DNA from: Phymatolithon calcareum
Lineage: Eukaryota > Rhodophyta > Florideophyceae > Hapalidiales
Reading direction: 5' to 3'
Assembly (NCBI GenBank): GCA_977006965.1
Contig: OZ345352.1
Location: 2,170,001 to 2,234,000 of the forward strand
DNA length: 64,000 nucleotides
A program made the position numbers and the translations under genes. The notes beneath the pieces are model-generated. The model was given only the letters and a program-made list of their open reading frames with translations. It did no database searches and was not told the DNA's origin. This document shows, in pieces, positions 22,312 through 33,045 of this stretch (its first letter is position 1; the number at the start of each line of letters is the position of its first letter).

Positions 22312-23314
22312 GGTACCAGCCCACCGGTGGGACACGCCCCCGGGTCACAGTGACTGCGTCTGCGAGCAACTCTACATTTTCAGTATCGTGGTGGATAGTT
22401 CGCACCGCGCTGCTATTCTTTCACTCTCGCGCTCCTTTATTGAATCAATCCAAACTCCCCGAACTGGCGATCAACACGTCTGGATTTTTGAATTTGGGGA
22501 GGGGGATACGTAAGGCTTTTTCGAAAGCTCGCATCGCCTCACCTAGGTCTTGTCACTCATGACCTCCTTGATTCGTATACCAAGTGCACGTAATTTGGGG
22601 AACGATGCCCACTGCGAAATGCTTTGTACACTCAAACGAAATTACGCGACTTCCGTTAAGGTTTGTTAGTTAATTTTCTGGAAATGATAGTTCCAACAGG
22701 ACGTAAAAAATTAAACTTCTGATATTCCCCTTCGCCGTTGAAGAACAATGCCGCATTGCGAGCTCTGAGATGGGGCAAATTCTCCAGTTCTAAAATAATT
22801 ATTTCCATATACACATCGATATTGATTCACGCGCACTAGCTCCGGAAGATCAACTCACTATTCCTCATGTGGAGCGCCCGCACGACAAGAGCTATATTCC
22901 CTTTTCGCATCTCCATCGCAAGTAGCATATTAAGGTCGCCTCAAACGTGCTGATGTATAGCGCACAAACCGGCCGATCACGCGTACTATTCGATCCCCGT
23001 CCATTGTCTTGCCTTCACGCCCGAATGATCCTTTGCCGAGACAAGTCTTGAAGCTGCAGATGGATTCGAATTACGTGCATCAGTTACGAAAGTACCCAGA
23101 ATTAGATTAAGTTCAGGAAGATCTTCGAAGGCCCCTAGATGTTGAGTATCGCTAGTGTCGCTCGAAAACCTGCAACAGACTAAAGAAAAGAAACATGACA
23201 CTGAATGGACAAGTGATCGGGTTTGCGTCGATGAGGCAATATTTTTGTGGAGTAGATAGTTGAGAAAAGCGGCGAGGTCCCGTAAGGCTTTCCTGTTCTT
23301 GACATGAATAAGCA
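22312..23314. other. Mostly featureless, with a LINE-X 3' scrap
   Basis: 22515-22590 matches the inverse LINE-X 3' end (CATGACCTCCTTGATTCGTA as at 34560). Nothing else is recognised. Confidence 0.4.
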
Positions 23315-24111
23315 TTTTTATCCCAAATCGCTACTGGGAGTATGCACTCCATGTCACGCCTCTGACAAAGCGATTATAATCAGCAATCGAATCTGCAGAA
23401 GGTTTATTCTTCAAGTATGTTTCTGGGACATATGCCCAGCACCGCCATGGAAGAATGCGAGTTCTGTGCCGACTAGAACCACCTGCCATGAGGAGAAGAC
23501 ACCAAGCAGAAAGGTTCTCTGCGAGTCTAGTGAAACAGAAGAAGCGCCTCGACGAAGCAGATGAGTATTCTGGGAGAGATGAAGATATTAAGGAGGCAAC
23601 CAAGGACATAGAGTGCCTCAAGAAATATGAAGATCTGCAGCAAGCTCTCGACAAAGCCAAGGAGGGCTCAGTCTCAAAGAAAGGGCGACGAAAAGAAAGC
23701 ATTGAGTTATGGGCAGAGGAAGAAGAGGGAAGATCGCTCGAGATACCAACTGATTCGAACAATCTACCGATGGTTCTCCGCGTAAGAGAAAGGTCTACAC
23801 GGTTGCGATGCCTACGGCTGATATTCAATAGAGCACCTCTTGGGAGAAAATCAGTACTTGGTGCATACTTTGGTGTCACAGCCGTGATTGAGCTGGTCGC
23901 GCTCCAACGCATTCTATCTTCATCCAAGATTAGTCCTGAAATTGAATATGAATGTAAGCGACTCACTGGAGCACTTGTTGGGAGAGAAATACGAATCAAG
24001 GATATACTGAACAGTCAAACTACCTGAGCTTAGAAAATCGTGCGAAAGCGGCCCTGTTACTCTTCAAGAGAGGCCTTGGGAGCTTTTAAAATAAATCAAC
24101 ACATATCCCCA
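23315..24111 (+). pseudogene. LINE-X fragment 3, best-preserved C-terminal domain
   Basis: In one frame from about 23331 the translation is YWEYALHVTPLTKRL, a stop at 23396, then SAIESAEGLFFKYVSGTYAQ and an uninterrupted stretch to TAG/TGA at about 24027. The latter contains a long charged coiled coil (about 23540-23740) and the RLRCLRLIFNRAPLGRKSVL and ECKRLTGALVGREIRIK blocks. The 3' end is CTTGGGAGCTTTTAAAATAAA. Related pieces lie at 1828, 8065, 34431 and 50079. This is the region C-terminal to the reverse transcriptase. No RNase H or zinc-knuckle signature is seen in it, which sets this family apart from LINE-A. Confidence 0.75.
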
Positions 24112-24767
24112 AACGCATGTTGTCCTTCCAGAGGAGCTCTTACGAGCTTCCAAAATAAACAATACGCATATGTTGCTTGAGTCTGACTTGTGCACCCACA
24201 TTTTCGAAAGAGTTGCTGATTATAACTTTATGTTCGTGGGGATCCCCTTGATTCTATTTTCTGACAGCAGAATATGCTTTCCAGTCGGATCTACTAAAAA
24301 TATACTACACAGCTGAATGGGTTCCAGTCGAGCTTGCGGCCGCGTGTGCGGCTCCTCAACGTAGAAACGGAATTAAATTGATTTCTCTATGGGAACCTAG
24401 TGATTGAAACCACGCTGAAATCGAACTTGACTTCATAGCACCGGACTACTCAAGTCCGTTACACTGTGCGACAAGAATGTAGAACATTGTTTCTTTTCTT
24501 TATATTGCAATTGTTTTTCGTAGTCCGAAATGAATAGAAATTTTATTCCACATCATTCGAAAATTGTCATGTTTTGAATTTCCTGCTCGTCATCAAGTTA
24601 TTAGTGCGAAGAGATAGCCTCAGATAAGAAGCGATCTAGAGTACGCTAGTACGGTGCAGTACCGTCCATAACTTGACCCTATAGTCTTTGTCACAACTGG
24701 GGCAAATCAGATGGTAATGTTTGAGAGTGAGACGCGACTTGAATATATAGCCATGGAATAACGTACA
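24112..24767 (+). repeat. R1 block, copy c (shortened)
   Basis: Homologous to 503-1156 of copy a. It joins directly, at 'ataacgtac', to the sequence equivalent to 2841. About 1.7 kb of unit 1 is therefore absent in unit 2. Confidence 0.75.
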
Positions 24768-25558
24768 TCAAGAGCCACTTTTATGATGCACTCCACTCTA
24801 TCATATCATGCTCAAACATATATCAGTCAACAGTATTTACCGTTTTGCAAAATGATTCGCCGTTCTGATAGCCATTAGAGAAATCATATGAAAAATATAT
24901 TATTTTCAATATGTCAACGAACTTTTCATCCATAGGGTATGTCACCGTACACAATACATCCCTCAAGATTCGAAAGGCTATTCGAAATGCACTGCTAATT
25001 TCAAAATTCGACTCGACCTCATCCGTTCCTCCGGGTGTGGAGGATGTATTTTAAATTTCCAATCGCGTCTAAGGATCCCAATATTACGACAGACGCCCGG
25101 TCATATTCTGCTGCAGATTCAAGTCGTAATGCATCTGTTTGGGAACACATTGTTTCCAATACCGAGCATATATCAGATAGAAGCAGTGCATTATCTTTGT
25201 ATCCTTACACTTTCTAACAACTCCGAAGATGTAAACACGGAAGTATTTCTGAGATGAAGAACAGGTCCAATGCTATTCTGGAGCGAAAAACTCAAGAATA
25301 ACGAGATTTGAAGCCAACACTTATGACTCATTCCCCCTGTGTTACGCATTTCCATACGCCCTCTCGCGGGATCGCTGCCATAACTCTCACTCCTGCTCCA
25401 AAAACGTGACGCATCATCTACAATGCTTAAAATGTTGAATGACTCCATGCTCATTTAACAGCGCAAGGAAGAGCCCGAGGTTTTGAGTTAACGCGGCAAC
25501 AATGTTCATTAACGATGTACATCACAGATTCAATATTTCCGAAGCTAGTACGCACGCA
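24768..25558 (+). other. Conserved upstream region of proline-rich gene C
   Basis: Same-strand homologue of 2841-3658. There is no gene in it. Its conservation in copies A, C and E suggests a shared promoter region. Confidence 0.55.
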
Positions 25559-25564
25559 TATAAA
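25559..25564 (+). promoter_or_regulatory. TATA box of proline-rich gene C
   Basis: TATAAA in the same GCATATAAACACC context as gene A, now 691 bp from the ATG because of the LTR insertion. Confidence 0.55.
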
Positions 25565-25663
25565 CACCCCATGTCATCTTCTTCCTACAGGAGATTGATC
25601 AGCTCAAAAACCAAGCTAATAGTTCGTCTCATCACCCGGTCCAACTTTTTTTGCATCCCCAGC

Positions 25664-26149
25664 TGTCGCAAATTCGAGGTCGGGAATAATCGCTGTCGAG
25701 AAGACAAGAAACATCGGGTCTCAAGTGGCTCCGTCTCGCACACTGCCGCCTGTTTCTCATAGCAAGACAGTAAATTCGGAGACAGTCTAACTGGCTCGGG
25801 ATGAACGCCGCTTCATACTCCAGCGCCGATGACCAGATTCGGAATGGTATAAATGCGACAGCACCCGAGCACAGCATTGTATCGGAAGGCAGTCGGAATA
25901 AGAATCACCAAGTCTTGGTCGGCTCAGTGCTCCTTACGGGAGCACACGGAGAGAAGTGGCTGGTGTAGGCGTCTCGCCATGCCCGGTCCCCGTTTGGGAA
26001 ACCAGCGGTCATAACGGATCACTAAGACTAACTGGTGTGTGGCGACATTCTTGAACAGCACATGGGCCTTCGCGAGGTTCTACAATGCTGAGCGCGCGAA
26101 AGGTAATAAACTCTCTTTGTTTTAAACTGTTCATTGCCGTTTTGCGACT
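25664..26149 (+). mobile_element. Solo LTR of a retrotransposon, with 5-bp target-site duplication
   Basis: 486 bp, starting TGTCGCAAA and ending TTTGCGACT (inverted ends with one mismatch). It is flanked by CCAGC at 25659-25663 and 26150-26154. Comparison with gene A, which has CCAGC once at the same place, gives the empty site. Internal TATAAA at 25848 and AATAAA at 26105 match the promoter and polyadenylation signal of an LTR. No internal retrotransposon sequence remains, so it is a recombined solo LTR. It lies in the 5' UTR of gene C, between that gene's TATA box and ATG. Confidence 0.85.
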
Positions 26150-26249
26150 CCAGCCGCCAAAGCACTAGCCCATTCAAATAAGCACTCTTCAGTCATCCGT
26201 GACACTCTTCCTCTGAAGTCTTAGCTTCCGGCGTCTTTGATATTCAGCT

Positions 26250-26372
26250 ATGCCTTGTCAAAACCCGTCGCCAGGCTGCCCGCCGAAGACTCCATACAAC
26301 GCGCCGTTGAATGGAGGAGAAGTTCCGCCGATGCACCCGTCGCTTCCTGGAAGCCTGGCGCATCAGCACTGA
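26250..26372 (+). CDS. Small proline-rich protein C (40 aa), TPYNPPL family
   Basis: Unknown function. A 40-residue paralogue of A and E: MPCQNPSPGC, then PPKTPYNAPLNGGEVPPM (one change, P18 to A, in the core), ending PSLPGSLAHQH. The reading frame is intact despite a solo LTR about 100 bp upstream of the ATG. That LTR separates the coding sequence from the original TATA box and offers its own TATA box and poly(A) signal. The gene may therefore be silenced, prematurely terminated or driven by the LTR. With gene D it forms the second A/B-type pair. Confidence 0.55.
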   Translation: MPCQNPSPGCPPKTPYNAPLNGGEVPPMHPSLPGSLAHQH

Positions 26373-26470
26373 ACAGGCTAAGTCTGTGAAATGTATCTCC
26401 ATTGGTTTAAGTTCAACGAATTCTCTGCGAAGAACAAACTCGTTGCTCTAATATCTGCTTTGATTTTAGT

Positions 26471-29268
26471 TCTTTCTTTCTTTCTTTATTGCGGAAAGAT
26501 TGCTCACACTTATGGTAAGCGTCTAGAGCTGTTTTGCAACAGCATCTCATTGTTCAGAAATTTGAGTACGGCTAGGGGTCTCTCACGGCATACCTCTTCT
26601 ACAGTCTTTTTTCCCACTCGGCCAATATATTTTCGTCGTGAGGCGGAACGTCCACCACATCGTAGGATTAGGTGTTCGGTAGTTTCCTTGGAACCAGAAT
26701 TACAGGCCTTGCACACTGGATCGTACGGAATTACTTCCATATTGCATCCGTGGTGAAAAGTGGCAACCACTGGGGTGCAGTCTCCAATCAGCTGGTGCAG
26801 CATCACCTCTGCTCGTCTATGCGATATGGGAAGGTCTTCTGTAAGGGTTGGAACGACGACTGGATCGAATTTGGAAGGCGGCCTGATGATGGATCTTGCT
26901 GCTTCAAGTGTCAGAGGAACTTTCTGGTGGTCCAGAAGGTTAGATTCGTAGATACCCTTTCGAGCTAATTCGTCGGCAGCATCATTTCTTGGAATTCCAC
27001 AGTGACTAGGAATCCAAATGCCTTCGACAAAGATACCCTTGGACATCAGCTGCTCCATAAGGCCCCAAAGTTTCCGTACCATCTCCCCATATCCCCTTGG
27101 TTCACCGTCAATAGCATCGATAGCGCTCCTACTGTCAGTGAACCACCGTATAGTGCTTCCAGGTGCGAATGGGATCTTCAACACTTCTTGGAACGCATGG
27201 GCAGCGGCAAAGACCTCGGCGTCATATGAAGATCCAACAGCTCCTGCCGTCAGCGCCAATTCCTTCACCATTTCGTTTCCGTTCATCAGCAAAATCCCTG
27301 CGCCGCCGACATTAGCAGGTATGGTTCTATACATGTCTAGCATATCGCCATCCTCATCACAAAGAACCGCATGCTGTTTGGAAACGGTTGGAGTGGAGGC
27401 ATACGCATGTTTGTCACCGTCGTCGTAGAAAAGGAGAATATCCGGTGGTTTCCCGTGTCGAGTCGAAAACTTCGCCACCGCCGGGCTGTCTTGGTGGAGC
27501 AATACGTCGAATTTCTTCAGCGTCGCGGTGTACCAGCCTTCATCCCAGTTCACCGAGACTCGTTCGTCATTTTGAAACTCGCGGATGAACTCGGTGGGTA
27601 TTTCTCCAACGCTGCCATCTGTCCATAGTTCAATGGCCGCCGGTTGCATGACTTCCCGCTCGAGTATCAGAGCCTCTGCGGCTAGTTTCTTTTCCTTTTC
27701 CCCATCCTTTGCTGACACAGGGGTAAGAAAACTGCAATATTTTTTCTTCGAACGGTCCTTCCCAATTGGTGAATGGAATTTATTTCGCGGGACCGCAAGA
27801 ATTCCCTTTTCAGCGAGCTGTTGGGTACTAGTCTCGCGCCATGATCGCACTTGACTCTTCGGTTTCGCCACACGAGTGTTCATTGCACCTGTAACTGGGG
27901 TGTCCGGCAACAATCTTAACGCTTTTTCCATCACCATGGTAGCCTCCAGTTCTCCAAAATCATGCAGTGCCTTCATGCCAGTAAGCAACCGAAGTTTCGA
28001 AATCTTTGTGGCTTTCAAGCAACCGGTAGAGACTCGAGCCGCTTCGTTTCTCGCAACTTCCACTTGCTTGATGTGGGTGTCAGCCCCGTGTACCGCGTAG
28101 GCCGAGGCTCCGTATAGCGCTACTGGTTCACAGTAGCTTTTTCGGAATGACTCCATCGCATGTGACTCAGCTCCCCAAGTAGTTCCACTGAGAGCGCGCA
28201 TGAACCGAGTCTTTGATTTGAGCTTTCTTCCGGTTTCCGAGCAGTGTTTCTTGAAGCTAAGTCGCTGATCAAAATGGACTCCAAGAAATTTGTAGTCCGC
28301 CACCGCCTCGATCACTGCTCCCGAGATGCTGACCATTCCGCCGATCCGATGAATCGGAGGCTTGCCACCTCGGGCGAATCCTAGGACTTTGCACTTGCGA
28401 GCATTGACTGTTATGCGCAATCCTTTGCAATGCTGTGCAAGAATATGAGCAGCTTGGTTGAGTTTGTCAATGACGTCATCCCAGTTTTTTCCGACTGCGT
28501 GGAAACTGGTGTCATCAGCAAAGCTGAATTGAACCAGACCGTCAAGATTGACATCCAAGTCAGAAATGTACAAGTTCCAAAGACCTGGGGATAGCGAGCT
28601 TCCTTGGGGAAGGCCGCAACCAAGAACTCGAGATTTAGAAGTAGCATTGTTCCTCAACCCTCTAGCTCTCCTGTCCGATAGATAGGAATGAAGCCAGCAG
28701 AGTAAATTTGGGTCACACTGGAGGTCCGACAGTTTTGCGAGCAGCTTAGGAATTACCACTCGATCGTATGCGGCGCTGAAATCTATAAACAGCGCTGCGC
28801 ATTTTTGATGCCGTGCAAAGGCGTCAGCGGTACGTTGTGCCATTGCCGCTATGTGTTCCTGCGTACCGCGATGTCGTCGGAATCCAGCTTGACTCGACGG
28901 TAGCTTCGACTCTGTCCACGCCGAGAATCTTAATCCGACCAGTCGCTCCGCGACTCGATTAATGATAGAGGAAAGAGATATCGGTCGTAGAGTTGCTGGG
29001 TCGTTAGGCTTTGGGATGCCAATCAGGAGAGCCTCTCTCCAGGCGGCAGGGACACAACCCTCGCACCAGCTCCAGTTCACAAGCTCGAGGAGATGCTGAG
29101 TTGCCGTGGGAGATAAGTTGCGGAGAAATGAAACCTCCACCCCGTCGGGACCAGTTGCTGTTCGAGTTGGCATGGCCCTAATTGTAGCAGTGAGCTCACG
29201 CATGGAAAACTCAATTGTGCTGGACCGTTTCAAGTGCGCTTGGCGAACCGCGCTTATGTATTCCACTT
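26471..29268 (-). mobile_element. LINE-A, 5'-truncated, with GAAA-repeat tail
   Basis: The insertion is defined by comparison with unit 1, where the flanks (4071 and 4081) are contiguous. On the minus strand it ends with CCGCAATAAA and then GAAA repeats (26471-26488 on the plus strand). Imperfect flanking copies of TTTnAGTTCT at its two ends fit a target-site duplication. It lacks everything upstream of the reverse transcriptase (endonuclease, promoter), so it is not autonomous. Its coding region is nevertheless uninterrupted, so the insertion is probably recent. 3' fragments of relatives lie at 54398-54999 and 59603-59760. Confidence 0.85.
26510..29266 (-). CDS. LINE-A polyprotein fragment: reverse transcriptase, interrupted RNase H, zinc knuckle
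   Basis: Copies element RNA into DNA at the target. 918 codons are open. The first listed codon is GTG within the truncated frame; the first ATG is residue 22. Reverse transcriptase runs over about 1-400: GPDGV 39-43, FIDFSAAYD 160-168 (catalytic D162), GLPQGSSLSPG 218-228, FADD 249-252, FLGVHFD 327-333. RNase H follows: WTDGS (D550), DAEVFAA (E684), FTDSRSA (D711), NDAADELA (D762/D765). A CX2CX9HX4C knuckle sits at 852-870. Reverse transcriptase followed by RNase H and this knuckle suggests the I/Ingi/Tad1 group. Unusually, about 100 residues (555-650) are inserted between the first RNase H aspartate strand and the GGAGIL strand. They contain VSVNWDEGWYTATLKKFD and ILLFYDDGDKHAYA, resembling a Tudor/Agenet barrel. 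All catalytic residues are present. Confidence 0.85.
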   Translation of the reverse strand: MEYISAVRQAHLKRSSTIEFSMRELTATIRAMPTRTATGPDGVEVSFLRNLSPTATQHLLELVNWSWCEGCVPAAWREALLIGIPKPNDPATLRPISLSSIINRVAERLVGLRFSAWTESKLPSSQAGFRRHRGTQEHIAAMAQRTADAFARHQKCAALFIDFSAAYDRVVIPKLLAKLSDLQCDPNLLCWLHSYLSDRRARGLRNNATSKSRVLGCGLPQGSSLSPGLWNLYISDLDVNLDGLVQFSFADDTSFHAVGKNWDDVIDKLNQAAHILAQHCKGLRITVNARKCKVLGFARGGKPPIHRIGGMVSISGAVIEAVADYKFLGVHFDQRLSFKKHCSETGRKLKSKTRFMRALSGTTWGAESHAMESFRKSYCEPVALYGASAYAVHGADTHIKQVEVARNEAARVSTGCLKATKISKLRLLTGMKALHDFGELEATMVMEKALRLLPDTPVTGAMNTRVAKPKSQVRSWRETSTQQLAEKGILAVPRNKFHSPIGKDRSKKKYCSFLTPVSAKDGEKEKKLAAEALILEREVMQPAAIELWTDGSVGEIPTEFIREFQNDERVSVNWDEGWYTATLKKFDVLLHQDSPAVAKFSTRHGKPPDILLFYDDGDKHAYASTPTVSKQHAVLCDEDGDMLDMYRTIPANVGGAGILLMNGNEMVKELALTAGAVGSSYDAEVFAAAHAFQEVLKIPFAPGSTIRWFTDSRSAIDAIDGEPRGYGEMVRKLWGLMEQLMSKGIFVEGIWIPSHCGIPRNDAADELARKGIYESNLLDHQKVPLTLEAARSIIRPPSKFDPVVVPTLTEDLPISHRRAEVMLHQLIGDCTPVVATFHHGCNMEVIPYDPVCKACNSGSKETTEHLILRCGGRSASRRKYIGRVGKKTVEEVCRERPLAVLKFLNNEMLLQNSSRRLP

Positions 29269-29276
29269 TCAGTTCT

Positions 29277-29924
29277 GAGTTCTATATGTAGCTCTATTAA
29301 AAGTTGGTGCAGATGTGCGTTGGACTGTTCTTACTTAAATAAACTGAGCAAACAATTCTTTTCCTTATCCCTTGTGTTGTGCAGCTCTGGCGCTCTGATT
29401 AGAATGGTCATGAATAGAGATAATAAAATGGTTCTACGTACCAACGGACGAGCAGAAGTCTCGCAGCTCGACTTTTCTGCAACGTGGGCTAGCGTGAAGT
29501 GGTAATGAGCTCGATGTTTTCACAGCATGGCTCTAACTTTCTATCATACGAATGACGAATTGACCGCATCTGGTGCACTGAAGAGAGATACGGTGAGTCG
29601 CAATGGCTTCCGGATCCTTCTAACTTTGCACTCGTAGTACCCCACAGCAATTGTGCATGCTCATCTACAATCGTACCTAGTGCACGAGGTTTCGACTTCT
29701 GGGCCACAAGACTGTGCGTGCTCTCTCTCATAACCACAGGAACTAGATTAAAAAACAGTCCCATACTACGGAAATCCAGTTTGATTTCGAGCCGACATAC
29801 GGGCATTAGGGAGCAGAGAATCATTGTTGTGGTATATAAGAGAAGAGGTACTTTGTTGCAGGTAGCGCCTGAGGAATCCTTGCTTGTATATTCGTAAGCC
29901 TGTGGGGCTTTTAAAAATAAACTT
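29277..29924 (+). repeat. Tail of the A-type unit, unit 2
   Basis: Same-strand homologue of 4081-4720, including the embedded retrotransposon 3' end finishing CTGTGGGGCTTTTAAAAATA. No gene is seen. Confidence 0.65.
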
Positions 29925-30470
29925 CCGTCGCAAGATTTCGAGAAAATCTTGCGAATTTAAGCGGATTTGATACAGGCCGGCTATCATACCGGTCCGGCCC
30001 GTTCACCTGTGCGTCACAGATAGGAACCAAGAGCTCAGTCAGGAATTTTTCCCCGCTACAGTGCAGGGTTTTTTTTTGAACTGGCAAGAGCTGTGATCCG
30101 GCCTCCCCGTGGGAGAAGACTATCACCTTCTGGTAGTATGGTAGTACATGGATTCCGCCCTGAGTGGTGTGCCGCAACGCTCAAGGAAGCTGGGAGAGAA
30201 GACAGAAGAAGATGAAAGAAGGCAGCAAGATGACTAGCTACCGTGAGCGTCCTAAATGGTTTCCAACCCGGGGCATCCCTTTGAAGGACGGCGATTGAAG
30301 ATTGGCTATGTAGCGATATAGATGTTAAGCTTCCCCAAGGTCTGCACATTGTGCAGCTTGGGCAGCTGTTGTGACATCAAGTACCACTCGTATCTGTTAA
30401 GTCTACTGGAGCCGTAAGGATGTGGAGTTGTTTACCAGCTCTGATAAATCCCGCAATAAAAGAAAGAAAG
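29925..30470 (+). mobile_element. Non-coding retroelement (SINE-like) with 12-bp target-site duplication
   Basis: 546 bp, flanked by AAAAATAAACTT at 29913-29924 and 30471-30482; unit 1 shows the single copy at the empty site. It ends CCCGCAATAAAAGAAAGAAAG, matching the tail of LINE-A but not its body. The first 25 bases form a perfect hairpin (CGCAAGATTT / AAATCTTGCG), followed by a GGCCGG...CCGGCC inverted pair. No open frame is convincing. It is probably moved in trans by LINE-A, whose tail it shares. The resemblance to trypanosomatid short derivatives of Ingi-type LINEs is one of organisation only. Confidence 0.75.
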
Positions 30471-30482
30471 AAAAATAAACTT

Positions 30483-31090
30483 ACCAAAAAATATGATTGT
30501 AGTCTTGTTCACTGTACATTCCCTGTGCATTGTGCATGTTTAGCAACGGTCGAGTGTTTACATATTTTAAGTGAACAGTCGATACTTGCTGCACTCGGAA
30601 ATGTTTCCCAACTGGAGCGTAGAAATCATTCTCACGACCGCACGCAATTCTAGAAATAGCCTCACCGCCGACTTATGTTGTTATAACTGATTCGTCCACA
30701 CGGCGCACCAGGCTGTTGCGATCGTAGTAACAATGCATGAATGTTCTCGTAAGGCATGTGTCTCGGTGTCGATATTTTCGATGTTGTCTAGCATTTACAC
30801 AAGCGTCGCACGATAATGCCGCACGACATGGAAACACAGTCAATTTTATCATTCTGAAGACACGTTTGCACTTAAATCTCTACCATCTTCGACCGTACCC
30901 AGCTGGGCCTCCCCGGCCCAAGCAACCGATTCCCGTCTTTTGCTGTACTCACTATTAGCTCATCTGTGCCGCACGTCCATCAACGACATAACGTCCGGCA
31001 CCCGTTCCCTAATCAAACATACCGGGCCGAAACCTTCTACTCTCGTCACAGCCCGTCCCGTAGATGTGGCCCAGCTTTTCGCATTGCCAC
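30483..31090 (+). repeat. Continuation of A-type tail, unit 2
   Basis: Same-strand homologue of 4725-5332 in unit 1 and of part of 52750-53760 in unit 3. No gene is seen. Confidence 0.65.
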
Positions 31091-32867
31091 GTCGCTGAGC
31101 AGTGGTCTGTACCACCATTTATGACTGTACTTGGCCAAAGTGGTGCAAAACACTGCTTTCAGTTCTATTAGCTTCTTCTCACCGTCAGGGCTACAGATAG
31201 ATCTTGCAGGAATAGAGAGCGGAGCAAAATTCTCCGAGAAAATCAACGCGATTATTTTCCGTCACATGGCGAAAGAAAGAGGTTGTTGTTGGGGTTCAAT
31301 CTGTACATCATTAACGTGCAAGTCGTATATCGCTTGCCCGACCACGGATGGGATATGCTGTGCTCGGAAGCGACTTTCGTGTTCTTTAATCCATCTTCTT
31401 GGTACAGTCACGAGCCGCTTTCGGGATGAACTTCAGTGCATCATATCATGGCCGTGTTTCTGTCAAATGGTATAAATGTTCTGCAAAATGATTCGTTGTT
31501 CAAAAAACCATTAAAGAAATCATAAGACAACTATATCATTTTCAATTGGTCAACGAACTATGGGTGAAGAGGAGAAGCACCCTACTCTAAGACATGTATG
31601 TTATGGTTCATGTTTGTTGTTATGGCTCATGGTGCGAGGTGCTGTTAGAAATGCACTGCGAATACCAAAATTCGACTCGGAGCTCATCTGTTGTTCTGGG
31701 AATGGAGCATGTATTTTAAGTTTCCAATCGCGACCAAGGATCCAAATAATTTTACGTGTTGAGCAGCAAAAGCCAGACGCGTGGTTATATTCTTCTGTAG
31801 ATTGAAGTCGTAATGCATGTGTTTGAGAGAAGTCATTGTTTTCAGTACTGATCATACAGCGCATATAAACAGTGTATCATCTTCGTATCCTTACACCGGA
31901 TTAGCACTTATCGGGAATTATGTGGCGGGCGCAATATTGTGATAAATATCAGATTTGCTAGAAATCAATGAATCCGGAATCCACAAGCAGAATTTTCTCA
32001 GTGGCGCTCTCATTTATGGCCTTCGCATTGGCAATACCTCTGGAACCAATACGCCGCGACATCCAGATAGGAAGCAAAAACACGCGAACCCAGTTATTCG
32101 AAAATGGGAACCACCGCTCACATGAGCACTTTTCTATATTAAGCCAGAGTCACTGCAGTCCCTTTTTCTTTAGTTTTTCGTCATCATTTTTGCTACTGTT
32201 TAGGTAGCTAGCTGCTATGTGGGCGATCTCTTTCGCGCATGGTGAAACTCGCAAATCCTTACATTAAAGCTTTATATAGAACTCCAGGGATTAGTAGAAC
32301 ACATTCACGCGGATGACGGAGTGATGGCCATGTTTCTACATTAGCTTTAAAGTGTTGGAGTCGAAAAGAGAATAATGCATTAAGAGGCGAGAAAGACAGA
32401 CAACAGTGTTCTCAGTCATATCATAAGTTATTATATTTCAACCGTTCAGTGACCTGGTCAATAGTGTGAGATATTCTGACTCTTTCTAACAATCTCGAAG
32501 ATGTAAACACGAATATATTACTGAGACGAATAGTACAAGTTATACTATTTTAGATTTAAAAATAGAACTATGGCGACACTTTGTGTCACGTCGGCAAGAG
32601 TTTAGAAAAAAGTCCAACACTTCTGACTCCGACCCAAGTTGTAACTCATTTGCCAGTGCCACTTCTCAGGATCGTTTCCACGGTGCTCAATCCATCTCCA
32701 GCGAAGCGGCGAATCCTCTTCCATGCTTAAAACGTTCCAAAACGTTGCATGATTAAATACTGATTTGATCGCACAACGATGAGCACGATGTTTGTCAGTG
32801 AGCGCACAACAATGTTGCGGAGTGACATATGTGAAAGATTTGCTGTTTTGGAAGCCACTGTATCATG
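31091..32867 (+). other. Upstream region of gene D
   Basis: There is no gene. 31430-32640 is a diverged relative of the upstream regions of A, C and E (shared ATCATATCATG, CAAAATGATTCG and GAAGATGTAAACACG blocks in the same order). The stretch is missing in front of gene B. 53760-54060 of unit 3 matches 31090-31380. Confidence 0.5.
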
Positions 32868-32875
32868 TATATAAG
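32868..32875 (+). promoter_or_regulatory. TATA box of proline-rich gene D
   Basis: TATATAAG in the context CATGTATATAAGCACC, 178 bp before the ATG of D and identical to the gene B box. Confidence 0.6.
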
Positions 32876-33045
32876 CACCATCTTCTCCCCAAAAGAGTCT
32901 GCTCAGCCCAGAAACCAAGCTCGTAGTCCGCCTCATCACCCGCCTTAACCTCTTGCACCCCTAGCCGCCAAAGCACTAGCCCATTCAACTCTTCGTGACC
33001 CGCTTCCGCTGAAGTCTTAGCCTCCGTATTCTTTGATATTCAAAA

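Noticed and set aside
29925-30050. HDV-like self-cleaving ribozyme at the 5' end of the SINE-like element
   Set aside because: A GGCCGG/CCGGCC pair and a terminal hairpin exist, but the nested pseudoknot (P1, P2, P3, P1.1) could not be laid out. I keep it only as a structured 5' end.
30000-30350. Minus-strand frames of about 90 codons
   Set aside because: They lie within a non-coding retroelement insertion and have no family features.
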